A stretch of 64,000 nt of DNA. It comes from Nakazawaea peltata. Taxonomy: Eukaryota; Ascomycota; Pichiomycetes; Alaninales; Pachysolenaceae. Where the stretch lies: contig BCGQ01000001.1 in assembly GCA_001599355.1 (NCBI GenBank), forward strand, positions 747,135 to 811,134. The letters are read 5' to 3'. Position 1 is the first letter of the stretch, and every line of letters starts with the position of its first letter. A program made the position numbers and the translations under genes. Shown in pieces: positions 36,806 through 46,959 of this stretch. Below the pieces are notes generated by a model, which was given only the letters and a program-made list of their open reading frames with translations, was not told the DNA's origin and did not search any database.

Positions 36806-37882
36806 ATGGATCTGATACGCTCCGTATACAATTACCTTTTCGATCCCGACAAGTTGGCGTTACTCAACCAACCGACTCCACCTTATACTGTCATCACCGT
36901 ACAGCCGCCCTTAATTGAAGGAATACCCGATGGAATGTTGCTGTTAATACTCCCCGTCGTGGCTTATTGGAGTTACTCGTTTATCTTTCATATCATTGAT
37001 GTCTATGAGTTGGCCGAGTACTACAGAATTCACCCTCCAGAAGAAATAGCCAAAAGAAATAAAGCAAGCAAGTTTGAAGTATTGAAAGATGTGATATTAC
37101 AGCATATTATTCAGACCATTGCTGGAATTGCTATGTTCCATTTTGACCCTGTTCCAACTACTGGATACGAAGTCCTCTCAATGTGGACTTTAAAACAAAA
37201 TCTCAAGTACGTACCCAACCATATGATTTCTATTCTTTACAATATTGTGTTGCCGGGAGCCAAGATTTTTGCCCTGTTTGCAATCATTGATTCATGGCAA
37301 TTCTTTTTGCATAGATTGATGCATTTGAATATGACTTTATACAAAAGATTCCATTCCAGACATCACAGACTTTATGTTCCTTATCTGTTTGGAGCTTTGT
37401 ATAATGATCCCGTTGAAGGATTCTTGTTGGATACTTTGGGATCAGGTTTGCTGCTGCTTATAATGCTGTTGACTCCAAGGGAACAGATGATTTTATTCAC
37501 TTTCTCCACTTTGAAGACAGTAGACGATCATTGCGGTTATTCGTTCCCATGGGATTTGTTCCAAATCATTTTCCCAAACAATTCCATCTACCATGATATT
37601 CATCATCAAAACTTTGGTATCAAGAACAACTTCTCTCAACCTTTCTTCACCTTCTGGGACAAATTGTACAAGACCGAGTATCATGGTATCGATCAATACA
37701 AGGAACAGACCAGAAAAATCACCATTGAGAAGTACCATGAATTCTTGGCCAACAGAAAGTTGATGTCCAAGGGTGCCTCTCAACTGAAAAAGCAACAAGA
37801 ACAAGAAAAGACAATCACCTCCAATGCATTACTTACCCCAGAGAACTCTGAGAGTGAGGATGAGTCCAAAAAGAATATGTGA
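36806..37882 (+). CDS. SUR2: Sphinganine C4-hydroxylase
   Basis: An ER di-iron hydroxylase turning dihydrosphingosine into phytosphingosine. The 358 residues have several membrane segments and the three histidine boxes HRLMH, HSRHH and HDIHH. They also carry the Sur2-specific stretches YVPYLFGALYNDPVEGFLLDTL and TLKTVDDHCGYSFPWD. The C-terminus is Lys/Glu-rich. CTG codons cluster in the membrane segment after LDTLGSG, where Ala is as acceptable as Leu. Confidence 0.95.
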   Translation: MDLIRSVYNYLFDPDKLALLNQPTPPYTVITVQPPLIEGIPDGMLLLILPVVAYWSYSFIFHIIDVYELAEYYRIHPPEEIAKRNKASKFEVLKDVILQHIIQTIAGIAMFHFDPVPTTGYEVLSMWTLKQNLKYVPNHMISILYNIVLPGAKIFALFAIIDSWQFFLHRLMHLNMTLYKRFHSRHHRLYVPYLFGALYNDPVEGFLLDTLGSGLLLLIMLLTPREQMILFTFSTLKTVDDHCGYSFPWDLFQIIFPNNSIYHDIHHQNFGIKNNFSQPFFTFWDKLYKTEYHGIDQYKEQTRKITIEKYHEFLANRKLMSKGASQLKKQQEQEKTITSNALLTPENSESEDESKKNM

Positions 37883-38192
37883 TTTTACTTATATGATATG
37901 GCTTTTTTTCCCATTTTTTTGACTTTTTGATTTTGGATCTTACTCAGGGATATCCCTCTAATTACTGCTCGAAGCAATACTTAATTTTAATGAATTCATG
38001 CCATTTATAATCTGTTTTAGCCCCCTCCCCCATCCCCAAATTAATCCCCTAAGCTATCTATTTATTGACACATGAAAAATTCATCACCCGTTTCTGTCAT
38101 TCCTAACAAAATTTTTCTTCTCATTGAAAAAAGTTCCTCAGCTCAACTACGGCGGTTAAGTGAAGGAAGTGGAGAGTACCAAGTGAAACGAT
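37883..38192 (+). promoter_or_regulatory. MHR1 upstream region
   Basis: 310 bp between SUR2 and MHR1, same orientation. It has T-runs just after the SUR2 stop, suitable for 3' end formation, then a C-rich then A-rich stretch. Nothing else is seen. Confidence 0.45.
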
Positions 38193-38789
38193 ATGGCTTC
38201 AAAATTCCGTAGTGCTGGATGGCTTAAGCTGAAAGGCTTTGCTCCACACGTTTATCTTTTCCATAACATCGAAAGTGGCCAAGTTGTATACTCACAACTT
38301 CCCCATGTCACTAACTACCAAATCAAGACCTCGATCAAGAGACCAAACTGGCAATATAAGAAGCCTACTAAAAGAAGAGACATTTGGGAGGTTCTTTGTG
38401 TTGCTGAATTCAAGACTCATGAAGAGCTGTTGAAGATGTATCATGGACTCGTTGAGTTGAGACACATGCGTGAGGTTAAGAAACGTAAGGAAGCTGAGAG
38501 CTTAAGAAGAAGAAATAAGGATGGAAATATCTGGTATTCAGGTCAGTTCAGACCTACATATTCACAAGAGTCAGTTGCTGATTTGGCTACAGTAATAGAT
38601 GAGTTCAAAGTTGACACCAAGATTTACTGGGAAAATCTCTGGAGAAAGGGTGACGACAAGCACTGGAACTTGGACCTCACTAAACACGAACAATTACCTC
38701 AATCTTTGGTCGACAAGAGTGTAATATTAAAGCAATTGAGAGAGTCTGGAAAGTTGGAAGAACTGTTCGAAGATGTTACAACTCTGTAA
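38193..38789 (+). CDS. MHR1: Mitochondrial large ribosomal subunit protein mL67 / Mhr1
   Basis: 198 residues. In yeast Mhr1 is both a mitochondrial ribosomal protein (mL67) and a factor in mitochondrial DNA recombination. Conserved segments in order: HVYLFHNIESGQVVYSQLP, KRPNWQYKKPTKRRDIWEVLCV, LRHMREVKKRKEAE, WYSGQFRPTYSQESVADL, YWENLWRKGDDKHWN and SVILKQL. Slightly shorter than the S. cerevisiae protein (226). Confidence 0.94.
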   Translation: MASKFRSAGWLKLKGFAPHVYLFHNIESGQVVYSQLPHVTNYQIKTSIKRPNWQYKKPTKRRDIWEVLCVAEFKTHEELLKMYHGLVELRHMREVKKRKEAESLRRRNKDGNIWYSGQFRPTYSQESVADLATVIDEFKVDTKIYWENLWRKGDDKHWNLDLTKHEQLPQSLVDKSVILKQLRESGKLEELFEDVTTL

Positions 38790-38842
38790 ATTCAAACACC
38801 ATTTTGTATATAGTTTCTTTTTTAAATAAATATACTTATTTA

Positions 38843-40453
38843 TCATGCAAGTTTATCGGTCTGGATATATTTCTCCTCGTCGATCCCATAGAATTCATCG
38901 TCATCCACTTCTGAGTGGTTCAAAAACTCGTCAATCATAATTCCTATCAAGGTTATGAAACAGGTACCTATACTGACTTTGTCAAACCAATTCTCTACAA
39001 ATTTGACTCTCAAAGGCTCACCTCCAATAGCAGAGTCGATATTTGATGAGAGCAGATCTGGGAGATTCGATCTCAACAATAACACCGTCAGTAATGTGTA
39101 GATTCCTAAGAGTTCCGAGATCATTAAAGATCTGAGAACAGATCTCTTTTTATTATCTGACAGAGCTACGTCATTCAGGGACGAACCATGAATTAACAGC
39201 CTGAGCGAATGAGGGATCAATTTTGAAAGAGAATGGAAAGTGTTAACCACACTGGAAACCGAACAGAGGAACAAGAACCCAGAAATTATAAAACTCAATT
39301 GATTTACCAACATATCTTCATCGATCTCTTCATATCTTCTTACTTGAATTACAATTTTACTAATAGTCACCAGTAACGCATCCTTGGTGATGTCGTTATC
39401 TCTATGAAGAAGATTATCAAAGACCAAATGGGGGAGTCTGATGAGGAACAACGACACCAACCGATACAAACAGTAGATGGCAAACAGTTTTCTGAATAAC
39501 CGCAGCAGTTTGTGTTTTGTAGAGTCTTGGGATTGTTGGAGTTTCAAAACATTAGCCTTCTTCAACAAATCATTATTTAATGAGTTCTTTAACTGAATAA
39601 TAGCACTGACTTCCTCCTCTAATAACTTCAATTCCTGACTAGAACCCTTATGCTCGGCATAACGATCAATTTCAGCTTGTCTTAAAGAGAGAATCTGATC
39701 AGTAGTCTTTAAACTAGATATTATTTTATTCAAATCTGTCTTCGTAACAGGTTTTTGTTTCTTAACAAGTTCATAGAAAGGATTCGAGATAGTACCTACA
39801 CCTCCCAATATGGCGATCATTGTAATTCCAAGCAAAGTGAGCTCGGAAACGTATTTTGAGATCAAATTGAATTGTAATCCATCAGTATTGATCCCCGTGA
39901 TAAAGTCCAACTCACTCAAAAAGTATAACCAGCATAAAAGAACAGCTGCCAACACCATATAATTCAAATTCTTGTTGATATGAGTGATCTGAGGGAAATA
40001 TCTGTCCATAAATATCATCAAGAGCATCAATGGGATAACAAACACCAATAAAAGACTAACGACAGGTATAACAAGATGCCATATCATCAATCTACTCTCG
40101 GCATGGAAAATATCATCCACCTCACATAACGCCAATTCCATCACAAGTAAAGACAACAGGAAAGTCAAGGCAAACACATGATGAACCAGCTTATTGAACT
40201 TCAATTCCACAACTGGGGATGATAAAAACCTAATACCCGAGTCTCTTCGTGCTTGTGGACTCCATTTACTGGGTTTATTAGATGTTGTAGGGTTCTTGTA
40301 ATCTATTCCAAGTGCTGTAAAGTCGATCTCAGGGCCTGCAAAGGTGAAAAGGTTCGGTATTAAATAGTAAATCACCCTAAATGATAAGGTATAGAATCCC
40401 ACAAAGGACGCTATAAGCGGTATCGACCCAAAACAAGCACCAATTGACCACAT
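38843..40453 (-). CDS. GPHR/GPR89 (Golgi pH regulator) family membrane protein
   Basis: 536 residues with about nine hydrophobic segments. The family core shows as ELTLLGITMIAILGGVGTISNPFYE followed by the cytosolic coiled-coil loop (LRQAEIDRYAEHKGSSQELK). Animal GPR89 is a Golgi anion channel and plant GTGs are related; the fungal role is little studied, and S. cerevisiae has no orthologue that I know of. The frame reaches upstream to a GTG at 40471; the first ATG is at 40453. It is convergent with MHR1. Confidence 0.85.
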   Translation of the reverse strand: MWSIGACFGSIPLIASFVGFYTLSFRVIYYLIPNLFTFAGPEIDFTALGIDYKNPTTSNKPSKWSPQARRDSGIRFLSSPVVELKFNKLVHHVFALTFLLSLLVMELALCEVDDIFHAESRLMIWHLVIPVVSLLLVFVIPLMLLMIFMDRYFPQITHINKNLNYMVLAAVLLCWLYFLSELDFITGINTDGLQFNLISKYVSELTLLGITMIAILGGVGTISNPFYELVKKQKPVTKTDLNKIISSLKTTDQILSLRQAEIDRYAEHKGSSQELKLLEEEVSAIIQLKNSLNNDLLKKANVLKLQQSQDSTKHKLLRLFRKLFAIYCLYRLVSLFLIRLPHLVFDNLLHRDNDITKDALLVTISKIVIQVRRYEEIDEDMLVNQLSFIISGFLFLCSVSSVVNTFHSLSKLIPHSLRLLIHGSSLNDVALSDNKKRSVLRSLMISELLGIYTLLTVLLLRSNLPDLLSSNIDSAIGGEPLRVKFVENWFDKVSIGTCFITLIGIMIDEFLNHSEVDDDEFYGIDEEKYIQTDKLA

Positions 40454-40740
40454 TTTGCTCTGTGCTTCCACCTGAATCTGACTTGTTCGTTCAGTGTACT
40501 ATTTTGTGGACCCTTCCGATTACCGCGTAAGGAAAAATACTGGGGAGGTAGGAAAAAATCTTAAAGGGGGTAAAAGGAGGGTGGGGCCAGGCCTAAAGGG
40601 GTGAAGGGATAAAGTTGATTCTATATGAACTTGGGGGCAAGTTCAGGGTGGGGTAAGGGGGGAGGGGAGAAGATCAATTAGAATTTACAAATACATCATC
40701 ATATACCATCAATATCATCAATTAAACAATTATCAACACT
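40454..40740. other. Short intergenic region, purine-rich
   Basis: 287 bp upstream of the GPHR-like gene and downstream of VPS39. It is strongly G-rich on the plus strand (AAAGGGG-type repeats at 40560-40675). No gene is seen. Confidence 0.45.
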
Positions 40741-43650
40741 CTAGTTTTTACTCAGTCTCATACATCCATAATGCACCACCCGGTTGTCTAAAGTCCAACT
40801 CATCACACTCTGACCAAGCTTCTTATTACATATACTACACACCGTCTTATCAGTGATAACAACATGTTCACTGCGTGCTTTCCAATATTGCTCTTTCAAT
40901 TTATATTTTTTCAACTCCACCAAACTCCTAACAAATTGTGACTGCACCGCGCTCACCTCGTTCTGTCTTAAGCTCGACACAAGAAAACTGTTCAATTGCC
41001 CAATCGAGATATCACTAGGTAACTTCTCTAGTACTTGCAACATATCCAATTTCGAACCTTGGGTAATAAGTAAGTTCAATGCTTCTTTGATAGTTAGATC
41101 TTTCCCGATATACTTAGCTAACAAATAATCCAATAACGATTTGGCCGTTTCCGAATCGTTTGTATTGTAGATATGGAAACAGTAGGTCTCGGCTTTCTTG
41201 TAGTCTTTCAATTCGTCTACAAAGATATCCAACACCTTATCATGTTGTCCTAACTTATCCAAGATGATAGTCTTTGAGATCAAGAAGAGATCGTTGCCCG
41301 AGTCGTCAATAGCTTTAATGACCTTAGCCAGATCGAACTTATCGTAATTCAGTAACAACTTCTCTAACTCCTTCACCTTCTCTTGCTGCATATAGATCTC
41401 AACTAACTTGTTATGTATCTTAGTTGAGTCATCACCTAGTTCGTATACCAAATGTTCCAAGTACGATTCGACTATATCAAGATGGGTCGAGGAGAACTTG
41501 TCCTCAAGGAAGTTCAACACTTTGAATTTATTCAAGGACTCACATTCAATAGTATCAACTGTGAAGAAATGCTTAGCATAATCAGGGTCCAAGGAAATAG
41601 GCCATTCGAGATACTTGAAAATCAACCCCAAATTCTTATCATCTAACTTTTGAAGGTATTGGATAGTAGGTAAGGGACCCAGTAAAGATCCCGTATTGGT
41701 CTTCCCCAATTTGAGAAGCAATTCTAACAGATTCTCATGATGTCCCTTGGTGAAATAGAAGTCGATCAACTCTCTATACATGTGATTACGTTCCAAGTTC
41801 AACTGAACAACCTCAGGATCACAGTAATTATTGACACGAAGGAAAGGTGCTACCAATCGCGGCGATGATATCAAATAACATTTGAATAATGTCGTATCTA
41901 CAAGATGAATAAGTTTGACAAGTGATGCCTTTTGAGAATCCTCCGACTCGTTTGCCGATAAATACAAGCTCTTACTAATTGAGACTCCCTTCCATTCGAA
42001 GACAGGAGATTCAGGATTCAACATCTTGTTCAATTTCCTCCTAGTATCAGTCAAATAAGGCACTAAACCTTTGATCGATTTAAGCTCCCCATTCGATTGT
42101 AAATTTTTATGTGACTTTTTAGGTGACAATGACTTCCTCGGAGAAGAAGGAACAGAAGAGGATTCTTGTATAATTGTCTCTCCATCATTAGACTCGATAC
42201 TCAACAATTTCAACTCTTTATCCAAGTCAGGGAATAATGGAATCACCGTATCAGGAGGTGCCATGAACGCAGTAAATAAATCTATAGCTTGATCGATATG
42301 TCCTTGTCGAAATAACACTTTTGCTTGTTTGATTTGGAAATCTCGAAGTAATAAGAACTTCTTATCTTTTTGATTTATGGTCGGGGAAAGGTCATCTCCA
42401 AAGAGCTCGATGAATTCAGACTCACAAGCCGATGGCAGCAGCTTTTCGATCAACGAAATAGCGTCTGCATATTTCAGCTGACTGGACGACTGGGCTAATA
42501 AGTCTTTGAATGAGGCTCTTTCCCAACAATCGATTTCCTTGTCTCCAACAACAAAAAGAGTACTTCCTGCAAATGCAAGCTGATTTACATCCCCATGCAA
42601 TTGAATAGACTGCAACACTTCTCCTGTTTTCACTTTCCTGATTTCGACGGTTCGATTATCGTTGACTAAGATCAAGTAAGGGAACCAGAATTTGATTATA
42701 TGAGGAGTTTTAGTCCAATACAATGGGTTCTTCTTCATCAGTCTCTTCTTATAATGTAAAAATTCTCCATTATCATTGATTTTCAACAGTACATTCTCTT
42801 TTGATATGATATTAGTGTTAGGGAAAGTACGTATAATGAAGTATCTGAAATGATTGGACCTGAAATAATTGAAAGTGGAGTTAGTAGTCACTACCGAGGT
42901 TGACAAATATGGGAGTGAGTTGATCACTGTCACCGCACTTTCCAGATTTGTTTCATACAAATTCACTAACACCACATCATTGTTATTCAATGTGAGGAGT
43001 AATTTCTCAGACGACAAGTATTCTAAGCATCGCACTTTATCATTCAAATTATATTCCAACTTGCTATTGAACTCTCCTTTGATGAAACAGTAAACCACAA
43101 GCTTCCTTTTGCAACATAATGATATATAAGACCGATAATCCAACACCTTAGCAGACTCATAGTGATTATCATTGGAGAATATATTAGCACTACTCAGAGT
43201 CGCAAGAGACATAGAATCACTAAAATCGATCATCGAGTTCTTCTCAAAATACGAATCATCAAAATCTCCACCTTCCTCTACCCCTGAATCCTTCTCAATG
43301 CTCGAGTATATCTTTATGAGATTTGTATTCTTATAATTGACCAACTTCTCTTCTAACAGGAACCCATCCAATATGTAGATATATACAAGTCCCGCAGCCA
43401 AGAGGAGCATATATCCAACATCAGGGAGTATCAATACCTCCTCAATTGGTCCGTCGGTCATCTTTTCAAGTGTCCTTTCCACCACTATTTTACCCCCAGT
43501 TTGTACATTGTAAATCTTGATATCACCATTTGCTAGCCCCACAAAGAGCTTCCCATTGTGAACCAGTACCGCTTTGGCGGTCTCATTCTTCAACAGATGT
43601 GAAGAGTGGTGTTTCAAGATATTCATACTACCATTGCCAGCGATAGTCAT
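40741..43650 (-). CDS. VPS39: Vps39/Vam6-like HOPS tethering subunit
   Basis: 969 residues. A subunit of the vacuolar HOPS complex that binds the Rab Ypt7. The N-terminal CNH/beta-propeller region (about 1-370, with KAVLVHNGKLFVGLANGDIKIYNV) is followed by helical clathrin-repeat-like segments. A C-terminal zinc motif CSICNKKLGQ...VVHYGC occupies the last 40 residues, as in Vps39. Length compares with 1049 in S. cerevisiae. Vps3 of CORVET has the same layout, but the C-terminal zinc motif favours Vps39. Confidence 0.83.
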   Translation of the reverse strand: MTIAGNGSMNILKHHSSHLLKNETAKAVLVHNGKLFVGLANGDIKIYNVQTGGKIVVERTLEKMTDGPIEEVLILPDVGYMLLLAAGLVYIYILDGFLLEEKLVNYKNTNLIKIYSSIEKDSGVEEGGDFDDSYFEKNSMIDFSDSMSLATLSSANIFSNDNHYESAKVLDYRSYISLCCKRKLVVYCFIKGEFNSKLEYNLNDKVRCLEYLSSEKLLLTLNNNDVVLVNLYETNLESAVTVINSLPYLSTSVVTTNSTFNYFRSNHFRYFIIRTFPNTNIISKENVLLKINDNGEFLHYKKRLMKKNPLYWTKTPHIIKFWFPYLILVNDNRTVEIRKVKTGEVLQSIQLHGDVNQLAFAGSTLFVVGDKEIDCWERASFKDLLAQSSSQLKYADAISLIEKLLPSACESEFIELFGDDLSPTINQKDKKFLLLRDFQIKQAKVLFRQGHIDQAIDLFTAFMAPPDTVIPLFPDLDKELKLLSIESNDGETIIQESSSVPSSPRKSLSPKKSHKNLQSNGELKSIKGLVPYLTDTRRKLNKMLNPESPVFEWKGVSISKSLYLSANESEDSQKASLVKLIHLVDTTLFKCYLISSPRLVAPFLRVNNYCDPEVVQLNLERNHMYRELIDFYFTKGHHENLLELLLKLGKTNTGSLLGPLPTIQYLQKLDDKNLGLIFKYLEWPISLDPDYAKHFFTVDTIECESLNKFKVLNFLEDKFSSTHLDIVESYLEHLVYELGDDSTKIHNKLVEIYMQQEKVKELEKLLLNYDKFDLAKVIKAIDDSGNDLFLISKTIILDKLGQHDKVLDIFVDELKDYKKAETYCFHIYNTNDSETAKSLLDYLLAKYIGKDLTIKEALNLLITQGSKLDMLQVLEKLPSDISIGQLNSFLVSSLRQNEVSAVQSQFVRSLVELKKYKLKEQYWKARSEHVVITDKTVCSICNKKLGQSVMSWTLDNRVVHYGCMRLSKN

Positions 43651-43773
43651 CTATCTTCTTCCAGCAACTTACCTGTCTCTTGTCGTGGTGAGGGCGCTTA
43701 CAGAAGGACGTGGAATTTAACAAGCAAATTACGAATATTTCCATTTAAAGAAAGAAAAAAAAAACAAGATATA

Positions 43774-43845
43774 GGGGCATACTGGGAATTGAACCCAGGG
43801 CCTCTCACACCCAAAGCGAGAATCATACCACTAGACCACACGCCC
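43774..43845 (-). tRNA. tRNA-Pro(UGG)
   Basis: A 72-nt cloverleaf on the minus strand. The acceptor stem pairs GGGCGTG with TATGCCC (two G-U pairs), with discriminator C. The anticodon stem CTCGC/GTGAG encloses loop TTTGGGT, anticodon TGG. The T arm CTGGG-TTCAATT-CCCAG is intact. It has no intron and closely matches yeast tRNA-Pro(UGG). A T-run follows on the minus strand as terminator (A-run at 43755-43764). Confidence 0.96.
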
Positions 43846-44057
43846 TATTCTTGTTGAAAGAATCGTTAATTTAAATACATATAGATGAAATATGAATAAT
43901 TGGTGGGACACGACTAAAAAGGTCGTGAATTATTTCCAAGTGGCGATCTCCCGCACAACGAACAAAAAGAATCCACAACAAGTTGAAAGGGCGTTTAGAC
44001 CAGATAAAAGTCAAGGGCATTGGTATTGGATCGATCATCAATTGAATACCTTCAGCA

Positions 44058-45368
44058 ATGGGACAAGAGGCATCATTTCCTAACAAAGGAAAGAAGAACG
44101 ATAAGAAGAAGGAGAAGCCAAAATATGAGCCTCCAGTACAGTCGAAATTCGGAAGGAAGAAGAGAAAGGGCCCAGCTACTACGGCTAAATTGCCAAGTGT
44201 TTACCCTAATACAAGATGTAAATTGAAGTTCTTGAAGATGGAGAGAATAAAGGACCACTTATTATTGGAGGAAGAGTTTGTAACCAACCAAGAAAATGCA
44301 CAACCAACAGAGGCCAAACAAGCAGAAGAGAGAGAGAAACTTGAAGATGTCAGAGGCTCTCCAATGTCCATTGGTACATTAGAAGAGATTATCGATGATG
44401 ACCATGCTATTGTATCCTCTTCATCTGGTCCAGAATACTATGTTTCTATATTGTCTTTTGTTGACAAAGGATTGTTGGAGCCAGGGTGTTCAGTTTTACT
44501 TCATCATAAGACAGTATCGATTGTTGGTGTATTACAAGATGACACTGACCCAATGGTTTCTGTTATGAAATTAGATAAGTCTCCAACCGAATCTTATGCT
44601 GATATTGGTGGTTTGGAAAGCCAGATCCAGGAGATCAAGGAAGCCGTTGAGTTACCTCTTACACACCCAGAATTATATGAAGAAATGGGTATTAAACCAC
44701 CTAAAGGTGTTATATTGTACGGTGTCCCAGGTACCGGTAAGACGTTATTGGCTAAAGCCGTTGCCAATCAGACAAGTGCTACTTTCTTGAGAATTGTCGG
44801 TTCTGAATTGATTCAAAAATACCTTGGTGATGGTCCAAGATTGGTGAGACAACTTTTCAAAGTTGCTGCTGATAATGCCCCATCCATTGTTTTCATCGAC
44901 GAGATCGATGCCATTGGTACAAAGCGTTATGATTCTACTTCTGGAGGTGAGAGAGAAATTCAAAGAACTATGTTGGAATTGTTAAATCAATTGGACGGTT
45001 TCGACGACAGAGGTGATGTCAAGGTTATCATGGCCACCAATAAAATTGAATCCTTAGATCCTGCATTGATTAGACCTGGACGTATTGACAGAAAGATCTT
45101 ATTCGAGAATCCAGATCCTAAGACTAAGAAGAAGATCTTGAATATTCATACCAGTAAGATGAACTTGGCTCCAGATGTGAATTTGGAGGATTTGGTGAAT
45201 GCCAAGGATGATTTGTCTGGTGCTGATATTAAGGCTATCTGTACAGAAGCTGGTTTGTTGGCCTTGAGAGAAAGAAGAATGCAAGTCACTGCTGAAGATT
45301 TCAAGAGTGCTAAGGAAAGAGTATTAAAGAACAAGATTGAAGAAAATTTGGAAGGTCTTTACTTGTGA
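44058..45368 (+). CDS. RPT2: 26S proteasome regulatory ATPase Rpt2
   Basis: 436 residues. One of six AAA ATPases of the 19S base; it opens the 20S gate. It starts MGQ with the N-myristoylation glycine, then a Lys-rich segment and [21 protein letters not shown], diagnostic of Rpt2. An OB domain follows, then Walker A GVPGTGKT, Walker [12 protein letters not shown], arginine-finger region RPGRIDRK, and the C-terminal LEGLYL gate-opening tail. Codon use is biased, with almost no CTG, as for an abundant protein. An overlapping frame at 43892-44083 is a shadow. Confidence 0.97.
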   Translation: MGQEASFPNKGKKNDKKKEKPKYEPPVQSKFGRKKRKGPATTAKLPSVYPNTRCKLKFLKMERIKDHLLLEEEFVTNQENAQPTEAKQAEEREKLEDVRGSPMSIGTLEEIIDDDHAIVSSSSGPEYYVSILSFVDKGLLEPGCSVLLHHKTVSIVGVLQDDTDPMVSVMKLDKSPTESYADIGGLESQIQEIKEAVELPLTHPELYEEMGIKPPKGVILYGVPGTGKTLLAKAVANQTSATFLRIVGSELIQKYLGDGPRLVRQLFKVAADNAPSIVFIDEIDAIGTKRYDSTSGGEREIQRTMLELLNQLDGFDDRGDVKVIMATNKIESLDPALIRPGRIDRKILFENPDPKTKKKILNIHTSKMNLAPDVNLEDLVNAKDDLSGADIKAICTEAGLLALRERRMQVTAEDFKSAKERVLKNKIEENLEGLYL

Positions 45369-45795
45369 TAGAATAAATTGATTATTGATTTAGTTGTAGG
45401 GATAGTGAGTTTGGTGAGTCTGGGACTTTACAGTAATTCCAGTAGCTCCCAGTAATTCCCAGTAATTCTCAGTGATTCTCAGTAATTCTGTACTTATAGT
45501 TCTCTCATAGTTAAGCTCTCATAGTTAAGTTCTCATAGTTAAGTTCTCATAGTTAAGTTCTCATAGTTAAGCTCCCCATAGTAATTTTCCATAGTTAATT
45601 TCTCCAAATAATTTTCCATAGTTAAGCTCCCATAGTTAATTCTTTCTAGTTAAACTCCCCATAGTTAATTTTCCCCTAGTAATTTTCATACTAATTTTCA
45701 TAGTAATTTGCTCACCTTTTCATATTTTACTCCTAAAGTTTAGAATTTACTCAAAGTCCATAGGTGGTGAAGAGCATAAGAGTACTCAGAATCCA
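45369..45795. other. RPT2/MSW1 intergenic region
   Basis: Almost the whole interval is built of short A/T-rich repeats around AGTTAA and AGTAATT. Apart from the 14-bp array it has no distinguishable promoter element and no gene. Confidence 0.5.
45503..45572. repeat. 14-bp tandem repeat, 5 copies (TCTCATAGTTAAGT)
   Basis: Five near-perfect head-to-tail copies of TCTCATAGTTAAG(T/C). Degenerate copies of CATAGTTAA continue on the right to about 45700, and an AGTAATTC(C/T)C tract lies on the left (45430-45488). It lies in the 427-bp gap between RPT2 and MSW1. Confidence 0.92.
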
Positions 45796-46959
45796 ATGAG
45801 ACTCCGTGGTTGGAAACTCCGCAACTTGAAGACCTGCGGATCAAGATTTTATAGCAATGAAGTGGATAAAACCGTGTTACAAACGGATATCGCCGCCCTA
45901 AAGAATCTCCCCCGAAATAGCACCGTTTTTAGTCTTATTCAACCCACTGGTCAGTTCCATCTTGGTAACTATTTTGGTGCTGTCAAGGTCTGGAGAGATA
46001 TCACGAACACTGTAAGTGCTTCAGAAACGCTTCGTGATAACACAAAGCTCATGTTTGGTGTAGCGGATCTCCATGCTATTACTGTACCTCAAGATGCGGA
46101 TTCTTTGAGGGAGAGAAGGACTGAGGCAATTGCTTCAATATTGGCAAGTGGAGTTGATCATGAGAAAGCAGTTGTGTTCCACCAATCTGCTGTTCAACAG
46201 CATTGTGAATTGTTCTGGATTTTGGCCTCCGTGACTAATCTCGGATCCCTCAATCGTATGACTCAATTCAAAAGTAAAGCTAATATTAAAGAGGAAGGGG
46301 ATAAATGGGGTGAGAATATAGGAAGTGCCAAATTGGGTCTTTTCAGTTATCCAGCTTTACAAGCAGCAGATATCTTACTTTATCATTCTACTCATGTTCC
46401 TGTAGGACAAGATCAACAGCAACATCTCGAATTGACCCGAGAAATAGCTTCCTCATTTAATAGGCTTGTTGGGAAGTCTTACTTCGATTTACCCAAGACT
46501 TTATTTGCTCCTACAAAGAAGATCGCATCTCTTAAAGAACCTTCCAAGAAAATGTCCAAATCTGATAAGAATGAGTTATCTAAGATATTGATCACCGAAG
46601 ATCCCGAGTCAATTAGACATAAGATAATGAAAGCCGTAACCGATTCAATTGATGGAAAATTAACTTACGATCCAGAAGGAAGACCAGGTATTTCTAACCT
46701 CATTAATATTATCAATGCCGTCAAGAATGAACCTATAGAAACTACGATCTCTCAAGTTGAAGATTTTTCCAAACAAGAATTGAAAAGTTATGCTGCTGAG
46801 TTGACAATCGAAGAATTAAAAACTCCTAGAGAAGCATACATCGAGTATTATAAAGATCGTCAATTTTTGGATAAAGTAGTAAGGCAAGGTAATGAAAGGG
46901 CTCGTGAGATAGCTGAAAAGACCATTAAAGAGGTCAAGACACTTGTTGGGTTACTTTAG
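45796..46959 (+). CDS. MSW1: Mitochondrial tryptophanyl-tRNA synthetase
   Basis: 387 residues. A class I aminoacyl-tRNA synthetase. A basic presequence (MRLRGWKLRNLKTCGSRFYS) precedes the catalytic core: IQPTGQFHLGNYFGAVK carries the HIGH-like HLGN motif, DLHAIT and VPVGQDQQQHLELTREIA follow, and KMSKSDKNE is the KMSKS loop. These are hallmarks of bacterial-type TrpRS, hence the mitochondrial enzyme. Confidence 0.96.
   Translation: MRLRGWKLRNLKTCGSRFYSNEVDKTVLQTDIAALKNLPRNSTVFSLIQPTGQFHLGNYFGAVKVWRDITNTVSASETLRDNTKLMFGVADLHAITVPQDADSLRERRTEAIASILASGVDHEKAVVFHQSAVQQHCELFWILASVTNLGSLNRMTQFKSKANIKEEGDKWGENIGSAKLGLFSYPALQAADILLYHSTHVPVGQDQQQHLELTREIASSFNRLVGKSYFDLPKTLFAPTKKIASLKEPSKKMSKSDKNELSKILITEDPESIRHKIMKAVTDSIDGKLTYDPEGRPGISNLINIINAVKNEPIETTISQVEDFSKQELKSYAAELTIEELKTPREAYIEYYKDRQFLDKVVRQGNERAREIAEKTIKEVKTLVGLL

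Noticed and set aside
43892-44083. 63-codon frame just before and overlapping RPT2
   Set aside because: It overlaps the RPT2 start in another frame and has no family resemblance. It is probably 5' leader sequence.
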